NCBI RefSeq assembly: GCF_029714405.1
Contig: NZ_CP121650.1
Span: forward strand, 4,841,001-4,905,000
DNA from: Bradyrhizobium sp. CB82
Lineage (GTDB): Bacteria; Pseudomonadota; Alphaproteobacteria; Rhizobiales; Xanthobacteraceae
DNA: 64,000 nucleotides
Direction: 5' to 3'
The notes beneath the pieces are model-generated. The model did no database searches. It was not told the origin of the DNA and was given only the letters and a program-made list of their open reading frames with translations. Positions 25,200 through 33,749 of this stretch are shown here, in pieces. The translations under genes and the position numbers were made by a program. Each line of letters starts with the position of its first letter. The stretch's first letter is position 1.

Positions 25200-25406
25200 T
25201 CAGTAGCCGCCGCAGGACGCGCAGGGCGAGACGACCGGGGCGCAGTAGGAGTAGCCGGGCGAGACCATCACGGTCTCATCGACGGTGCGATATTGCGGGG
25301 CCACGTATTGCTGCTGGTAGCAGGTCGTGCACGGCGGCGAGGTGTAGCAATTGTAGCAGCCGGCGGACGCTGCGCCCGTCATGGCAATGGCCGTGCGACC
25401 GGGCAA
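25200..25406 (-). CDS. Small Cys-rich secreted-like protein, N-terminus apparently lost
   Basis: Up to 68 residues from a TTG, or 60 from an internal ATG. The mature-like part is rich in Cys and Tyr (GCYNCYTSPPCTTCYQQQYV, then SYCAPVVSPCASCGGY). It begins with what looks like the tail of a signal peptide (AMTGAASAG), but a stop codon lies only a few codons upstream, so the hydrophobic core is missing. It may be a 5'-truncated copy of a secreted Cys-rich protein, or the start may be misjudged. No clear ribosome site. Confidence 0.45.
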   Translation of the reverse strand: MPGRTAIAMTGAASAGCYNCYTSPPCTTCYQQQYVAPQYRTVDETVMVSPGYSYCAPVVSPCASCGGY

Positions 25407-25477
25407 TTTTGGCCGGCCGCTAACGCGTCATTGACCATGCACGCCGCGATCGCCGTCGCGGCGCGCGATAGCGCCAC

Positions 25478-27328
25478 TCAGTTCGAGCGCCGCTTTACCT
25501 CGCGCACGGCGCCGCGCGCGGCGCTGGTGGTCAGTGCGGCATAGGCTTGCAGCGCAGTCGAGACGTTGCGCTTGCGGTTCTGCGGCTGCCACGCGCTCGC
25601 ACCCTTCGCCTCCTCCGCAGCGCGGCGCTCGGCCAGCTCCTCGTCGGAGACATCGAGCTGGATGCTGCGATTCGGGATATCGATCGCGATGCGGTCGCCG
25701 TCGCGCACGAGGCCGATGTTGCCGCCTTCGGCGGCTTCGGGCGACAGATGGCCGATCGACAGGCCCGAGGAGCCGCCGGAGAAACGGCCATCGGTGACGA
25801 GCGCGCAGGCTTTGCCGAGGCCGACCGACTTCAGATAGCTGGTCGGATAGAGCATCTCCTGCATGCCGGGGCCGCCGCGCGGACCTTCGTAGCGCACGAC
25901 CACGACTTCGCCGGCGACGACCTTGCCGCCCAGAATGCCTTCGACCGCTGCGTCCTGGCTCTCGAACACGCGCGCGGGGCCGGAGAATTTCAGGATCGAG
26001 GCGTCAACGCCGGCGGTCTTCACGATGCAGCCGTCCTGCGCGAGGTTGCCGTAGAGCACGGCAAGGCCGCCGTCCTTGCTGAAGGCGTGTTCGAGGTTGC
26101 GGACGACGCCCTTCTCGCGATCGAGATCGAGCTCGTCATAGCGGCGCTCCTGGCTGAAGGCGACTTGCGTGGGGATGCCGCCGGGCGAGGCGCGATAGAA
26201 GGTGCGGACCGTCTCGCTCTTCGAGCGCTTGACGTCCCAGCGCTCCAGCGCATCCGCCATCGTCGGTGCGTGCACGGTCGCAACCTTCGTATCGATCAGG
26301 CCGGCGCGATCGAGCTCACCCAAGATGCCCATGATGCCGCCCGCGCGGTGCACGTCCTCGACATGGACGTCGGCGACGGAAGGCGCGACCTTGCACAGCA
26401 CGGGGACGCGGCGTGACAGGCGGTCGATGTCGCGCATGGTGAACTCGACCTGCCCTTCATGGGCAGCCGCAAGCAGATGCAGCACGGTGTTGGTCGAGCC
26501 GCCCATCGCGATATCCAGCGTCATCGCGTTCTCGAACGCCTTGAAGTTGGCGACGTTGCGCGGCAGCACGGAAGTGTCGTCCTGCTCGTAGTAGCGGCGC
26601 ACGAGATCGACGATGGTGTGGCCGGCCTCAACGAACAGGCGCTTGCGGTCGGCATGGGTCGCCACCACCGAGCCGTTGCCGGGCAGCGCGAGACCCAGCG
26701 CCTCGGTGAGGCAGTTCATCGAATTGGCCGTGAACATGCCCGAGCAGGAGCCGCAGGTGGGGCACGCCGAGCGCTCGATCACCTTGACGTCGTCGTCGCT
26801 GACCTTGGAATCGGCGGCCGCGACCATCGCGTCGATCAGGTCGACAGCATGCGTCTTGCCGTGCAGCTTGACCTTGCCGGCCTCCATCGGCCCGCCCGAA
26901 ACGAACACCGCGGGGATGTTGAGCCGCAGCGCCGCCATCAGCATGCCGGGCGTGATCTTGTCGCAATTGGAGATACAGACGAGGCCGTCGGCGCAATGAG
27001 CGTTGGCCATGTACTCGACGCTGTCGGCGATCAGTTCGCGCGACGGCAGGCTGTAGAGCATGCCGTCATGGCCCATGGCGATGCCGTCGTCGACCGCGAT
27101 GGTGTTGAACTCCTTGGCGACGCCGCCGGCCTGCTCGATCTCGCGCGCCACGAGCTGGCCGAGATCCTTCAGGTGGACGTGGCCCGGCACGAATTGCGTG
27201 AAGGAGTTGACGACGGCGATGATCGGCTTGCCGAAGTCCGCATCCTTCATGCCCGTCGCGCGCCAGAGGCCGCGCGCGCCCGCCATGTTGCGGCCGTGGG
27301 TGGTGGTGCGGGAGCGATAGGCTGGCAT
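25478..27328 (-). CDS. ilvD: Dihydroxy-acid dehydratase
   Basis: 616 residues, the normal length of bacterial IlvD. Converts 2,3-dihydroxy-isovalerate and 2,3-dihydroxy-3-methylvalerate to the 2-keto acids in valine, leucine, isoleucine and pantothenate synthesis. Cluster and active-site motifs are intact: [30 protein letters not shown], and the C-terminal [20 protein letters not shown]. The N-terminus ([20 protein letters not shown]) is typical. Cytosolic. It stands as a single gene; no other ilv gene is near. Confidence 0.98.
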   Translation of the reverse strand: MPAYRSRTTTHGRNMAGARGLWRATGMKDADFGKPIIAVVNSFTQFVPGHVHLKDLGQLVAREIEQAGGVAKEFNTIAVDDGIAMGHDGMLYSLPSRELIADSVEYMANAHCADGLVCISNCDKITPGMLMAALRLNIPAVFVSGGPMEAGKVKLHGKTHAVDLIDAMVAAADSKVSDDDVKVIERSACPTCGSCSGMFTANSMNCLTEALGLALPGNGSVVATHADRKRLFVEAGHTIVDLVRRYYEQDDTSVLPRNVANFKAFENAMTLDIAMGGSTNTVLHLLAAAHEGQVEFTMRDIDRLSRRVPVLCKVAPSVADVHVEDVHRAGGIMGILGELDRAGLIDTKVATVHAPTMADALERWDVKRSKSETVRTFYRASPGGIPTQVAFSQERRYDELDLDREKGVVRNLEHAFSKDGGLAVLYGNLAQDGCIVKTAGVDASILKFSGPARVFESQDAAVEGILGGKVVAGEVVVVRYEGPRGGPGMQEMLYPTSYLKSVGLGKACALVTDGRFSGGSSGLSIGHLSPEAAEGGNIGLVRDGDRIAIDIPNRSIQLDVSDEELAERRAAEEAKGASAWQPQNRKRNVSTALQAYAALTTSAARGAVREVKRRSN

Positions 27329-27518
27329 GGCGGTTTTCCGTCCTGGTTGGAGTCGGCCGGGCGGGGAAATTTGGAAGCCGCCTCAGGCCTTTCCGGCCGG
27401 ATAGCGCACGGGGTGGCCCCGCGCAACGAGAACTTGGCCCGAACCGGGCCCAAAGGCGCGATCGCAGGCCTCCCCTGCTCCCGGCGCGGTCTAGGGCCGC
27501 ACCGGCGCGAGGCACACG

Positions 27519-28385
27519 CTAGCGCTTTGGCTTGGGCAACACCATTCTGCCCTGAGAAGCAATGCCACCCCACTTGGCGGACCACCCGACTTCCGAAGCA
27601 GCGGATCGCTCGATGCCTGTCTGATCTCGCGCCCCCTGCAATGCAAACAAGGCGCCTTGAGGATCGACGCATCGCGCGATCCAGCAGCCATCAGGCAATT
27701 CGATCGGCCCCTGGAGGATCCGGCCTCCGCCAGCATTCACATGCCTTGTGGCAGCGCCGATGTCGTCGACATTGACGTAATGCAGCCAGCACGGCTGCGC
27801 TACGCTCGGAAGTTTTGTGAGTATGCCGCCGACCGTCTGCCCACCTGCCGAAAACAATTGATACAAGTCCGCCGGTTCGGTTTGAGCGTCGGCCTTCTGC
27901 CAACCAAATAGCGCCCTGTAGAAATCGAAGACCACGTTCCGGTCGTCGGCCAACAGCTCATGCCAGCCAACGCGCGCCGGCTCGTCAAGCCTGTCCGGTT
28001 TCCGGCCGCGTGTCGGTTCCTCGATCAGCCCAAACGTCGCCTTTTGCGGATCTGCAACGACTGCAATTCGGCCAATATTGGCGTCGGTCGGCGGCACAAG
28101 GATGCTGCCTCCGAGGCGCCTGACCTGCGCGGCGGCCCCATCCAGGTCATCGACGGCGACGTAACCGATCCATCTCGGCGTTGCCCCCAATCTCCGCCCC
28201 TCTTCCGGAAGATCCATGATTCCGGCTACCGGGGCGCCGCCGCTCCTGAGCACCGTGTAATGCAGCTCCGGAGTCGATTCATCCTTCACACTCCAGCCGA
28301 CGGCCCTGCGATAGAAAGCGCCTGCCGCCGCGACATCCGTGGTCAGAAGTTCGTACCAAGCGAAACGTCCGAATTGATCCGCCAC
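27519..28385 (-). CDS. Two-domain VOC (glyoxalase/bleomycin-resistance superfamily) protein
   Basis: 288 residues with two tandem VOC modules: GRFAWYELLTTDVAAAGAFY (start) to about 120, and VGWHELLADDRNVVFDFYRA to about 250. Each has the beta-alpha-beta-beta-beta fold features and a possible metal-binding His/Glu set. GTG start preceded by GGAGAG; an upstream ATG frame lacks such a site. The superfamily includes dioxygenases, glyoxalase I and drug-binding proteins. It is divergent from the azole-peptide precursor 246 bp away, so a role in self-protection is conceivable but not shown. Confidence 0.8.
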   Translation of the reverse strand: MADQFGRFAWYELLTTDVAAAGAFYRRAVGWSVKDESTPELHYTVLRSGGAPVAGIMDLPEEGRRLGATPRWIGYVAVDDLDGAAAQVRRLGGSILVPPTDANIGRIAVVADPQKATFGLIEEPTRGRKPDRLDEPARVGWHELLADDRNVVFDFYRALFGWQKADAQTEPADLYQLFSAGGQTVGGILTKLPSVAQPCWLHYVNVDDIGAATRHVNAGGGRILQGPIELPDGCWIARCVDPQGALFALQGARDQTGIERSAASEVGWSAKWGGIASQGRMVLPKPKR

Positions 28386-28559
28386 GCCGATCTCTCCATT
28401 CAGGCTTGGAAGCAATTGCGGCACTGCACCAGGCTGCACTCGGAGCACGTGCGCGACGTTGCGTGGATGGTCGATGCCCTGTCAACGGGAAGTGCGGATT
28501 CTGTTCATGAAGATGAATACATCCGGAACGTGCGTCGCCACGTCTGGTACGCGTGATTC

Positions 28560-28588
28560 TTGCTTGCCCTGTTTCCTGGGCGTAGAGT
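28560..28588 (+). promoter_or_regulatory. Candidate promoter of the azole-peptide locus
   Basis: TTGCTT (28560-28565), a 17-nt spacer and TAGAGT (28583-28588) lie 44 nt before the precursor start codon. Moderate match to sigma-70 consensus. Confidence 0.4.
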
Positions 28589-28631
28589 TACCGCGGCTGG
28601 GATGCTTCTTGCAACGCGCGGAGGTTCGACC

Positions 28632-29051
28632 ATGCGGCAGGCGAAGCAATCTTCTAAACGGAAGAAGCGAGTCACCAAAGTCGCCGTACCGGCGTTCGGA
28701 GCCGCAGGGTTGACGTTTTCGCTAGCGGGAGGCGCATCAGCAGCGGCTGTGCCGACAGCCGACGTACAACATTTGCCCAACCTTGTACCCGGTCAGGCAA
28801 TTACGCTCGGTGAAGAGGAAATGGCCGACGTCAGCCTCGCAACCTTCCATCTCTTCGACAAGGAAGACGTGGCTGGCGGCGTGCAGGTGGCCTACCGCGG
28901 ATGCGGCGGTTGCCGCGGCTGCAGAGGCTGTCGAGCATGCCGAGGCTGTCGCTGTGGCGTCGGTTGCCGATGTGCCGGATGTGCCGTGGTGGGATGCGGC
29001 GTGGCTTGCACAGGTTGCTGCGCATCGTGGGGCCGCTGCCGCTGGTGCTAG
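28632..29051 (+). CDS. Cys-rich azole-peptide (TOMM/LAP) precursor
   Basis: 139 residues; GGAGG precedes the ATG. Residues 1-90 form the leader: a basic start (KQSSKRKKR), a hydrophobic Ala/Gly-rich stretch (about 17-40) like a signal peptide, then an acidic helical part (LGEEEMADVSLATFHLFDKE) of the kind recognised by RiPP enzymes. The core (91-139) has 16 Cys. Six stand at every third residue from 91 to 106 in C-x-x-C steps with Gly/Arg/Ala between, followed by CRC, CAGC, CGVAC and CC elements. Only one Thr and one Ser occur, so thiazole/thiazoline formation from Cys is expected. It lies 225 nt upstream of a fused cyclodehydratase and a SagB-type dehydrogenase. Product structure and activity are unknown. 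Confidence 0.85.
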   Translation: MRQAKQSSKRKKRVTKVAVPAFGAAGLTFSLAGGASAAAVPTADVQHLPNLVPGQAITLGEEEMADVSLATFHLFDKEDVAGGVQVAYRGCGGCRGCRGCRACRGCRCGVGCRCAGCAVVGCGVACTGCCASWGRCRWC

Positions 29052-29096
29052 GCCACGGCGCGTTCCGATGGCGTGTCCACAAGCCGATATATCGTT

Positions 29097-29121
29097 GGCC
29101 GGCCTCGAGAAGGGGCCGGCC
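29097..29121 (+). terminator. Hairpin between precursor and enzyme genes
   Basis: GGCCGGCC (29097-29104) pairs with GGCCGGCC (29114-29121) over a 9-nt loop, with no T stretch. It may be a partial terminator or mRNA 3'-end stabiliser giving excess precursor message over enzyme message, a layout seen in many RiPP operons. Confidence 0.45.
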
Positions 29122-29276
29122 CATTGCTTGGTTTCGCGACAGCGCTCACATCGGCGGCTTGCCGGTGACTGGCGAATTTGCTCCACTCTCTCGCGAAAAC
29201 ACCAGCGCGCGGGCGCGACCATCCGTCTTGCGCCGGCCATCGAACGTAACGGCAACAGGATCAGCGTGCTGACTCA

Positions 29277-31514
29277 ATGACTGCCAATCGCAAGACCCGT
29301 GTTGCGGGCAAACAACTTCTGCGATTTGCACCGAACTTCACCGCCTATGTCCTGCCTCCCGACGCGGTTTGCCTCTATTCCGAGGATCGCAAGTTCTTCC
29401 TGCATGGCGAACTCTACTGCGCCTTGGCCACCGCGATCGGAAAACACGGCAAGGCGAGCCCGGAGATCATTCGCCAGCTTTCAAGGCGCTTCCCGGCGGA
29501 CAAGATCGAAGAAGCGATCCAGAGGCTCCTCGATCGACGATATGTCGTTGCGCGGACCGTGCAGGCATTCGACGACTCCATCGGTGGTTTTTGGGCAAGC
29601 CTTGGCTTGTCTTTGGAGGTCGCGGAACAGAATCTCCGCAATTGCTCCGTTCAGGTCGAGGCGATTGACGTCAAAGGCGCCAAGGAGCTAACGGCGGCCT
29701 TGGGTAAGCTCGGCGTTCAAATCGCCAAGCGCTCGCCGAAGCTCAAGATCACGCTGGTGAACGATTATCTTGACCGCCGACTCGCTCAACTGAACCAGGA
29801 GCGTGTGGCCGGCAAGACGCCCTGGCTGCTGGTACAGCCGTCCGGCGCGTTTCCGCTGGTCGGGCCCATGTTCAATCCCGGTGAGAGCTCGTGCTGGACC
29901 TGCCTGTTCGATCGCATGATCCGCAACCGGGAGATCAAGGGGTTTCTTGACCGGGCACCGGCGCGTGTGGTCGCCGTATCGCCGCTCGTCAACGATACCG
30001 TCGGACAGACCCCAATCCATTTCGCAGCCGTCGAGATCGCCAAGGCAATCGCCTCGGGCTTTCGCACCGACCTCAGCGATCACATCGCAAGCTTCGACCT
30101 GCCCGGCGCCGTCATCGCCAAGCACTACGTCGCGCGACGCCCGCAATGTCCGACCTGCGGCAATAAGAAGCTGCACAACCCGCGCCGATCTCCGACGCCG
30201 GTTGAGATCGCCGAAGGCAAGAAGCTCGTCATGACCAGCGGTGGATATCGCACCGTGACGTCTCGGGCGACGGTCGCGCGCTTCCGCAAGCATGTGAGCC
30301 CGCTGACCGGCGTGGTGTCCAGGCTTGAGCGGATCGATGCCGATCTACCGATGAATACCAATTACTTCGCCCAGCACAATTTCTCAGCGCCGGCCCGAAG
30401 CATCGACCAGCTCAGGTCCGGATTGAGCGGCGGCAGTTTTGGCAAGGGCTCGACAGCTGAACAGGGCGAGGCCAGCGCGCTGATGGAGTCGATCGAGCGC
30501 TATTCGGGTATTTTCCAGGGTGACGAGATCAGGACGACGCGCCGCTTCGTCGATTTCGCGCCTGGTGATGCCCTTCTCCCCAACGATATCCAGCTCTTCA
30601 GCGAAACGCAGTTCAAGAATAGGATCCTTCAGCAGCCGGACGATCCCCATCCGGTCCCCGAGCCGTTCGAGCCCTCGATGAGGACCGAGTGGTCGCCGGT
30701 CTCATCGTTGCGCGACAAGCGCTTCAAATATCTTCCCACCGGCCTCTTGTACTTCTTCTATGGCGGCTTTCACACGGATTCCAACGGCTGCGCGGCCGGC
30801 AACACCCGGGACGAAGCCATCGTTCAGGGCTTCCTCGAACTGATCGAGCGTGATGCCTACGCGATCTGGTGGTACAACCGGGTGCAGCGCGCCGAGGTCG
30901 ACCTCAAGCAATTCGACGATTTCTATGTCCGGGACCTCCAAGCCCAATTTGCGGAAGTCGGACGCAAGCTATGGGTGCTCGACGTCACCAGTGATCTCGG
31001 CATTCCGACTTACGTGGCGATCATGCACTGGATGCAGAATGGACACGAGAATATCGAGTTCGGTTCCGGCGCGCATTTCGACCGTCGTATAGCCCTGCTG
31101 CGTTCCCTCACCGAACTGACCCAGTTCATGTCCGTCGGCATGATGGGCGGCGGAAGCGGCGAGAAGCCGACACTTGATGGTGTCACACCGCTGCGCCTGG
31201 AAGATTACCCGTTCCTGATACCGGGCGAGAGCCCGATCATCCCCCCAGCGCCGAGCTTCAAGGTTCAGAACAATACGCGTGACCAGGTCAATGCCTGCGT
31301 CGAGATCGCCACCCGTGCCGGTTACGATTTCCTCGTGCTTGACCAGACACGGCCCGACGTTGACGTTCCCGTCGTTAGAGTGCTCGTTCCGGGCTTGCGT
31401 CATTTCTATCGCCGCTTCGCGCCGGGCCGCCTTTACGACGTGCCGGTGAAGCTTGGATTGTTGGAGCGGCCGCGACTGGAAAGCGAACTGACTTCATTCC
31501 TTCCACACACCTGA
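29277..31514 (+). CDS. Fused E1-like/YcaO cyclodehydratase (TOMM C-D fusion)
   Basis: 745 residues. About 20-95 form a winged-helix segment (CALATAIGKHGKASPEIIRQ) resembling a RiPP recognition element that would bind the leader. About 100-330 is an E1/ThiF-like C-domain with a zinc site of two CxxC pairs (Cys206/209 and Cys291/294). About 360-745 is the YcaO D-domain: ATP-binding acidic motifs around Glu398, Glu404, Glu407-Arg408, NGCAAGN (503-509), and Glu521, Glu524-Arg525. The enzyme uses ATP to cyclise Cys or Ser/Thr of the precursor to azolines. The PxPxP C-terminal tail common in stand-alone YcaO proteins is absent (ends ELTSFLPHT). The ribosome site is weak, so expression may depend on readthrough from the precursor. 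Confidence 0.92.
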   Translation: MTANRKTRVAGKQLLRFAPNFTAYVLPPDAVCLYSEDRKFFLHGELYCALATAIGKHGKASPEIIRQLSRRFPADKIEEAIQRLLDRRYVVARTVQAFDDSIGGFWASLGLSLEVAEQNLRNCSVQVEAIDVKGAKELTAALGKLGVQIAKRSPKLKITLVNDYLDRRLAQLNQERVAGKTPWLLVQPSGAFPLVGPMFNPGESSCWTCLFDRMIRNREIKGFLDRAPARVVAVSPLVNDTVGQTPIHFAAVEIAKAIASGFRTDLSDHIASFDLPGAVIAKHYVARRPQCPTCGNKKLHNPRRSPTPVEIAEGKKLVMTSGGYRTVTSRATVARFRKHVSPLTGVVSRLERIDADLPMNTNYFAQHNFSAPARSIDQLRSGLSGGSFGKGSTAEQGEASALMESIERYSGIFQGDEIRTTRRFVDFAPGDALLPNDIQLFSETQFKNRILQQPDDPHPVPEPFEPSMRTEWSPVSSLRDKRFKYLPTGLLYFFYGGFHTDSNGCAAGNTRDEAIVQGFLELIERDAYAIWWYNRVQRAEVDLKQFDDFYVRDLQAQFAEVGRKLWVLDVTSDLGIPTYVAIMHWMQNGHENIEFGSGAHFDRRIALLRSLTELTQFMSVGMMGGGSGEKPTLDGVTPLRLEDYPFLIPGESPIIPPAPSFKVQNNTRDQVNACVEIATRAGYDFLVLDQTRPDVDVPVVRVLVPGLRHFYRRFAPGRLYDVPVKLGLLERPRLESELTSFLPHT

Positions 31515-31528
31515 AGGGCGGCTCTTTC

Positions 31529-32986
31529 GTGCGCGCTCCCCGGAAAAAGCCGACCAGGAAGATCGCGCCAGGCATTGCTGCCCGATTGAGTCATCGTTTC
31601 TCCCTTCAGATGCAGGCGGACGGCAACATCACCGCCTCGCTGGGCGACTATTCCGTCAGCCTCGGACAATTCAGCGAGGCCGCGATGGACCGCGCGCGAG
31701 ATCTGAGTACTGGCCTTCCGCTCGCTTCCTTTACGGGTAAGAGCCTCCTCGCCAGGGAAGTCGACACCCTGGTGCATCGGTTGGCCCGGCAGGGGCTTCT
31801 CGAATACCTCGTCTCCTCCCCGCGTGACGAGCAGGACCTCGTGGTCATCGAGCCCCAGGTCCCCGAATACTGGCCGCGACGCGCAAAGCTGAGCACTCGT
31901 GATACCGTTGTGTTGTCGCGTTTTGCCTATCTGCGCCGGCGCGGCAATGAGATGGTGCTGGAATCGCCACGCGCCGGCGCGCTGTTCCGGATTGGCGATC
32001 CCGCCATCGCCGCCACCCTCGCCGCGCTGTCGCGGCCTCAGAAGATCAGCAAGCTCAACCGGCAGGCAGCCCCCTTCAACCTCTATCTGCTCGAACTATT
32101 GCTGGAAAGCCAGATCCTGCTCAAGCTCGATGCGAAAGGCGGCCACGGCTTGCGGATGAATGAAGGCGACGGCAATCTCGTTCTCTGGGATTTCCATGAT
32201 CTGGTTTTTCACACGCGGAGTACGGAGGGCCGGCAGGCCAATCCGGTCGGCGCCACCTTCACCTATGCGGGTGCAATTCCGCCGCCGCCCGCGGTGCGTC
32301 CGCCCTGGCCCGGCAGCAGGATCGAGCTGTGCAAATTCTCGGCCTCGGAGCCAAGCACCTTCTTCGCGAAGCTGTTGCGCGAACGCCATTCAACACGGGA
32401 TTTCGACGACAAGCATCCCGTCACGCTCAGCGAACTCGCGCAATTTCTCGACACCACGGCACGCGTCGTGTCCGAATGGAAGGGCGGCCCGTATTTTGAT
32501 GGCGGTCCTGAGGTCACCTACAGCACAAGGCCGTATCCGTCGGCGGGCAGCGCGTACGAGCTGGAATTGTACCTAACGGTCTCGAACTGCGAAGGCCTTG
32601 CGCGCGGACTCTACCACTACGACGCAGGGAGCCACGCGCTGGTGGCGATCAGCACCTCCGTCCAACAACTCCAGGCGCTGTCGGTGGCCGCCCAGTTCGC
32701 CATGGACGCGCCCGGTCAGCCGCAAATCCTGATCACCATCGCGGCGCGCTTTGGGCGGATCTCCTGGAAATACAGCTCAATCGCCTATTCGTTGATCCTG
32801 AAGGATGTCGGCAGCATGATCCAGACGTTCTACCTGGCGGCGACCGATATGGGCCTCGGCGGCTGCGCCATCGGTAGCATCAACATCGATCTGTTTGCGA
32901 AAATGACGGAGCTGGAATTCCATATAGAGGGCCCGGTCGGTCAATTCGCGCTCGGGCGCGGCAAGAAGCCGGGTGTCCCAAGCTAG
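31529..32986 (+). CDS. SagB-type FMN-dependent azoline dehydrogenase
   Basis: 485 residues, GTG start 14 nt after the cyclodehydratase stop. The N-terminal ~250 residues hold winged-helix-like segments that may help bind substrate. The C-terminal nitroreductase fold begins near RERHSTRDF (284-292) with FMN-contacting Arg/Ser, continues through TRPYPSAGSAYELELYL and ends SLILKDVGSMIQTFYLAATD and MGLGGCAIGSINIDLF. This family oxidises thiazolines/oxazolines to thiazoles/oxazoles. Together with the two upstream genes it forms a minimal modification set; no protease, exporter or immunity gene follows. Confidence 0.92.
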   Translation: MRAPRKKPTRKIAPGIAARLSHRFSLQMQADGNITASLGDYSVSLGQFSEAAMDRARDLSTGLPLASFTGKSLLAREVDTLVHRLARQGLLEYLVSSPRDEQDLVVIEPQVPEYWPRRAKLSTRDTVVLSRFAYLRRRGNEMVLESPRAGALFRIGDPAIAATLAALSRPQKISKLNRQAAPFNLYLLELLLESQILLKLDAKGGHGLRMNEGDGNLVLWDFHDLVFHTRSTEGRQANPVGATFTYAGAIPPPPAVRPPWPGSRIELCKFSASEPSTFFAKLLRERHSTRDFDDKHPVTLSELAQFLDTTARVVSEWKGGPYFDGGPEVTYSTRPYPSAGSAYELELYLTVSNCEGLARGLYHYDAGSHALVAISTSVQQLQALSVAAQFAMDAPGQPQILITIAARFGRISWKYSSIAYSLILKDVGSMIQTFYLAATDMGLGGCAIGSINIDLFAKMTELEFHIEGPVGQFALGRGKKPGVPS

Positions 32987-33332
32987 CAGCTCGCCCAACC
33001 GGGGGCCGGCGCGCAAATCAGGCGTACACATCCAGGCAGTCGCGCCACTGCAGCCCGCTGGGGACCGGATCGACGCTACATGCGACACCTTGAGCACACG
33101 CTCGCACTGAGGCAGCAGTTCCCGCCCGTAATGACGCGGATAGCGAAGCTCGCGAATCTCGCGTATCTCCGCGCGACCGACGGCCAACGCGCATCACACT
33201 TTCCTAGCCGCGTCACATGGGCGGGGGCGCCATGGGGCAGGGGATGAAGTCACGAGGTCCGGGCACTCCGGACCTCGTGCTCTCTTCAGTTTACATGCGG
33301 CAGAGATCCCATGCGGCGAGACGCCGCTGCGC
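32987..33332. other. Interval between SagB-type gene and GrlR-like gene
   Basis: No gene is supported. The only clear structure is the 12-bp hairpin at 33251-33279, listed separately. Confidence 0.45.
33251..33287 (+). terminator. Long hairpin, possible terminator
   Basis: CACGAGGTCCGG (33251-33262) pairs perfectly with 33268-33279 over a 5-nt loop, followed by CTCTCTT rightward. It lies between converging transcripts and may end either. Confidence 0.55.
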
Positions 33333-33719
33333 CTACATCGCCTCTTTCAGCGTCAACCGCGCCGTGAAGGTCACGCTGGTCTTGCCGACCAGCGCCATGC
33401 CTTCGACCTCGGCGCCGCCGGCGGAATAGCCACCGGAGAAACCGCAGGTGACCTCCCTGCCCGCGAACGCCAGCGGCTTGCCGACCGCCTCGGTGTGCTG
33501 ATTGACCGTCATCTCGCCACGCCACTTACCGCCTCTGAAGGTGTAGTGGCCGGTGTAGTAGAAATAGCTGTCGCCACCCATGATGCGGCCGTCGCAAAGC
33601 ACGGCGACGCCCTTGGCCTGGCCGCGCTTGCCGTCGCGCATCTCGATCTCGAATATATAGAGGCCGTTGACGACCCCGGTGTGATCATCGGCCGTTTCCG
33701 GCCCAGGCTCGGCCGCCAT
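33333..33719 (-). CDS. GrlR-like small regulatory-fold protein
   Basis: 128 residues: NGLYIFEIEMRDGKRGQAKG, then DSYFYYTGHYTFRGGKWRGE and GREVTCGFSGGYSAGG. This matches the beta-barrel GrlR fold, first known as a negative regulator of type III secretion in enteropathogenic E. coli. Rhizobial copies are common and lack a known role. Short, cytosolic, no signal peptide. It ends convergently with the azole-peptide operon. Confidence 0.75.
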   Translation of the reverse strand: MAAEPGPETADDHTGVVNGLYIFEIEMRDGKRGQAKGVAVLCDGRIMGGDSYFYYTGHYTFRGGKWRGEMTVNQHTEAVGKPLAFAGREVTCGFSGGYSAGGAEVEGMALVGKTSVTFTARLTLKEAM

Positions 33720-33749
33720 CAGCCTATCCCCTTCTTTCGTCCCTCATCA

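Noticed and set aside
26459..27775. 438-aa rightward frame opposite ilvD
   Set aside because: Antisense shadow of ilvD, Arg/His-rich and without motifs.
28783..29280. 165-aa rightward frame overlapping the azole-peptide precursor
   Set aside because: It is the +1 shadow of the Cys-rich core: Gly/Cys codons read as Ala/Val-rich sequence. The precursor frame has the ribosome site and leader.
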